Source of the DNA: Strigamia acuminata
Taxonomy: Eukaryota > Arthropoda > Chilopoda > Geophilomorpha > Linotaeniidae
Direction: 5' to 3'
DNA: 64,000 nt
NCBI GenBank assembly: GCA_949358305.1
Contig: OX442322.1
Coordinates: forward strand, 7,192,001-7,256,000
In this document: one piece after another, positions 63,301 through 64,000 of the stretch
How the letters are laid out: each line of letters begins with the position of its first letter
Position numbering within the stretch: the first letter of the stretch is position 1
Translations under genes and position numbers: made by a program
The notes under the pieces: model-generated
Told to the model about the DNA's origin: nothing
Seen by the model: the letters and a program-made list of their open reading frames with translations, nothing else
Databases searched by the model: none

Positions 63301-64000
63301 AAATTATTCGCAGTTAGATCGAGAGGCATTATCGATAATATTTGGTGTAAAACGGTTTATTATGTATTTGTTGGGTCATTCATTTCTCATCATAACAGAC
63401 CACAAGCCACTTTTGGGACTTTTTGGCCGCAAGAAGCCAATTCCGGAGGTGGTGCCGCTTCGAATGTTGAGGTGGATGCTTTTCCTAAGCTCCTTTGACT
63501 ATATCATAGAATATCGGAAGGGAACAGAGCATCTGAACGCAGATGCACTCAGCAGGTTGCCGTTGCGGCAATCACCGGAATCTCCACCGGAGGTAATCAC
63601 CAGGAGGGAATTAATGTTTGTTACCTTAGAAGACTCACCTATCACATGGGACGACATCAAGAGTGAATCTTGTGCAGACATCAACATTTCCAGAGCAATC
63701 GGCATTCTGAGGAACAGAGAGCGGACGGGAACCATCGATGGGCAAACATCAAAACTAATTGCCATGGCGGACCAATTGACAATCGAAGATTGTGTTTTGC
63801 TGCGAGGGCACCGCGTGGTAATGCCGAAGGCATTGCGTCAGCGCGCTCTCCAGCAATTACACATGGGCCACCCGGGGATCGTGGCGATGAAGAGGCTCGC
63901 CAGGATCGCCTACTGGTGGCCCAAGGTGGATGAAAACATCGAAGATTTCGTGCGGAGTTGCGTGCAGTGTCAGCGCGTTAGGGCATTGCCCGTTAAAGCT
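60362..64000 (+). CDS. gag-pol: Gyp3 Gag-Pol, fused, open to the window end
   Basis: I read one plus-strand frame without a stop from ATG 60362 (MTDPAKSTSSTALST) to the end, 1213 codons. An upstream in-frame ATG at 60257 would add 35 mostly hydrophobic residues and is less likely. Order: gag capsid-like region (PFTGKSEEAWLQYVHQFKDF, KYKLAGIRRQPGESIKKFV), a double zinc knuckle (CKRCGGDHKNLPC and CYRCGGIGHLARVC, from Cys 295), a long Gln-rich spacer (61354-61760, CAA/CAG runs), protease, RT with YQDD (Tyr 798), RNase H (AADASPVGVGAVL, NADALSRLP) and the start of integrase (HMGHPGIVAMKRLARIAYWW...CVQC). It resembles the K02A2.6-type gypsy lineage common in insects and nematodes. Odd point: the protease motif reads NTGSG (Asn 505) instead of DTGSG, so this copy probably cannot process its polyprotein. 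Confidence 0.9.
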   Translation, partial: MTDPAKSTSSTALSTATPVSTADLIAAISSLVKAQTDKPSHLLGTILPFTGKSEEAWLQYVHQFKDFCVLNHVKESEQKQLLTTVIGTEVYGLLRDLLYPETIEKATLDGVVTKLTEHYQAITRPHVQKYKLAGIRRQPGESIKKFVADLRAQARLCKFPGKDTNDEAILTQFITGINNDKLRLRLLEEETLDLAKAVKLALAAEAAVQGQLVYKKQKDSSSTTTPLDTDKTQLVGLSDVYGMDASGSSYTPTSQGGRQYGNLGRGRARGQPFTPRFGNMTRRPTTTITQLTGKCKRCGGDHKNLPCPFLDAKCYRCGGIGHLARVCMRADPGQQQQQQQQQQERGQRSRGEFLPFNQRRVPVNWINELSNGDLSQQQQQPYQRQLRYATQQSMQQSQQQPQQQQFFQQSPVDQATGGFQGQTRQNTNYIWDQRRQQQFQQQQQQQHEQRYQQQRQFTPQQGQGAQQHQTDDDYYVFMVSSGVSRIPPIEIDVRLDGRPLKFQINTGSGQTLITYGSYQSLWPEIETAPSFRPTNEVLRTYTGHRVFVYGRINVILTDDKMAVPADILVVEDGGPNLIGRNILDSLGRTCGRTAHVASHVNKMEDNPEQPRSLEELLLEYNDIFLPGLGHYKGPPLHLEVDTSVPPKFFRPRVVPMALRSKVEAAILDLQRQGILVPIKYSRWATPLVVVPKKDGEVRLCGDYRSTINLALYPHPYPLPKIPDILASIGDAILFSKMDLQQAYQQRELDEESSYLVAVNTHMGLYRVTRMPFGIITAAGEFQRTIEEEFRDIREVRPYQDDMLLPSKTRDHHLVTLRKVFQRFRDIGMRLCKPKCIFMAEAVDFLGFRVSKAGIAPLQAKILAITAAPSPTNIHELRAFLGLITFYSMFLPNMATVLTPLYQLLQKGIEWTWNDVHQTTFASIKRVLVSPTVLMPFDAKHQIVLAADASPVGVGAVLAHRIGDQERPVAYASRTMSQTERNYSQLDREALSIIFGVKRFIMYLLGHSFLIITDHKPLLGLFGRKKPIPEVVPLRMLRWMLFLSSFDYIIEYRKGTEHLNADALSRLPLRQSPESPPEVITRRELMFVTLEDSPITWDDIKSESCADINISRAIGILRNRERTGTIDGQTSKLIAMADQLTIEDCVLLRGHRVVMPKALRQRALQQLHMGHPGIVAMKRLARIAYWWPKVDENIEDFVRSCVQCQRVRALPVKA

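Larger units (their letters stand above)
59857..64000 (+). mobile_element. Gyp3: Ty3/gypsy element, 3' part beyond the window
   Basis: 5' LTR of 354 bp, primer site, then gag-pol in Ty3 order in one frame running off the window in the integrase zinc domain. It is inserted in the Cop10 5' LTR. It is unrelated in LTR and primer to Gyp1 and Gyp2. Confidence 0.93.

Noticed and set aside
1-64000. Host protein genes, tRNA or rRNA genes
   Set aside because: I found no open frame or RNA-like structure that was not explained by a retrotransposon. tRNA-like words occur only as primer-binding sites. A tRNAscan or protein search was not possible.

Overview
The window is a nest of LTR retrotransposons from an animal genome, most probably an arthropod (insect). 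I see no host gene, rRNA, tRNA gene or CRISPR array. At least thirteen Ty1/copia and Ty3/gypsy copies lie in or against one another. The evidence is reverse transcriptase, integrase, protease and CCHC coding, long LTR pairs, primer-binding sites matching tRNA 3' ends, polypurine tracts and short target duplications. Most LTRs have TG...CA ends. Labels Cop1-Cop10 and Gyp1-Gyp3 are mine.

Left part (1-12483). Cop1 (+, 1-7100) is a young copia element with two single-base frameshifts. It sits inside the gag start of Cop2 (-, about 7101-8395). Cop2 abuts Cop3 (+, about 8410-11091), a decayed sister of Cop1. Cop3 interrupts Cop4 (-, 11092-11936), a pol fragment. Cop4 ends at the 3' LTR of Cop5 (-, 11937-17204), whose gag is truncated.

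Middle (17205-24000). Cop5 is fused to Cop6 (-), a decayed copy of another family. Next come Cop7 (-, about 18376-22560), which lacks RT and RNase H, and Cop8 (+, about 22889-23997), an internally deleted derivative ending in an LTR.

Right part (24001-64000). Cop9 (-) is split in two, with pol at 24001-26998 and gag at 40976-42561. The splitter is Gyp1 (-, 26999-40975, about 14 kb), which left a 4-bp target duplication, ACCT. Gyp1 has 1590-bp LTRs, a gag-pol overlap with a textbook -1 frameshift signal, and an extra 537-aa ORF of unknown function downstream of pol. Cop10 (-, 43558-44110 plus 53751-59856) carries an intact 1612-aa gag-pol. Gyp2 (-, 44111-53750, duplication ATAA) lies inside Cop10. 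It has 1901-bp LTRs and no pol, but it shares termini, primer tRNA, LTR motifs and a gag-like module with Gyp1. Its primer-binding site is present three times in a 235-bp tandem array. Gyp3 (+, 59857-64000) is inserted in the 5' LTR of Cop10 and runs off the window with an open gag-pol.

The most interesting system is the Gyp1/Gyp2 pair. Gyp1 looks like a very large autonomous element with a novel accessory gene. Gyp2 looks like a recently mobile, pol-less relative that would need enzymes supplied by Gyp1 or a similar element. LTR identity (3 differences in 1590 bp and 1 in 1901 bp, compared by eye) indicates recent movement of both.
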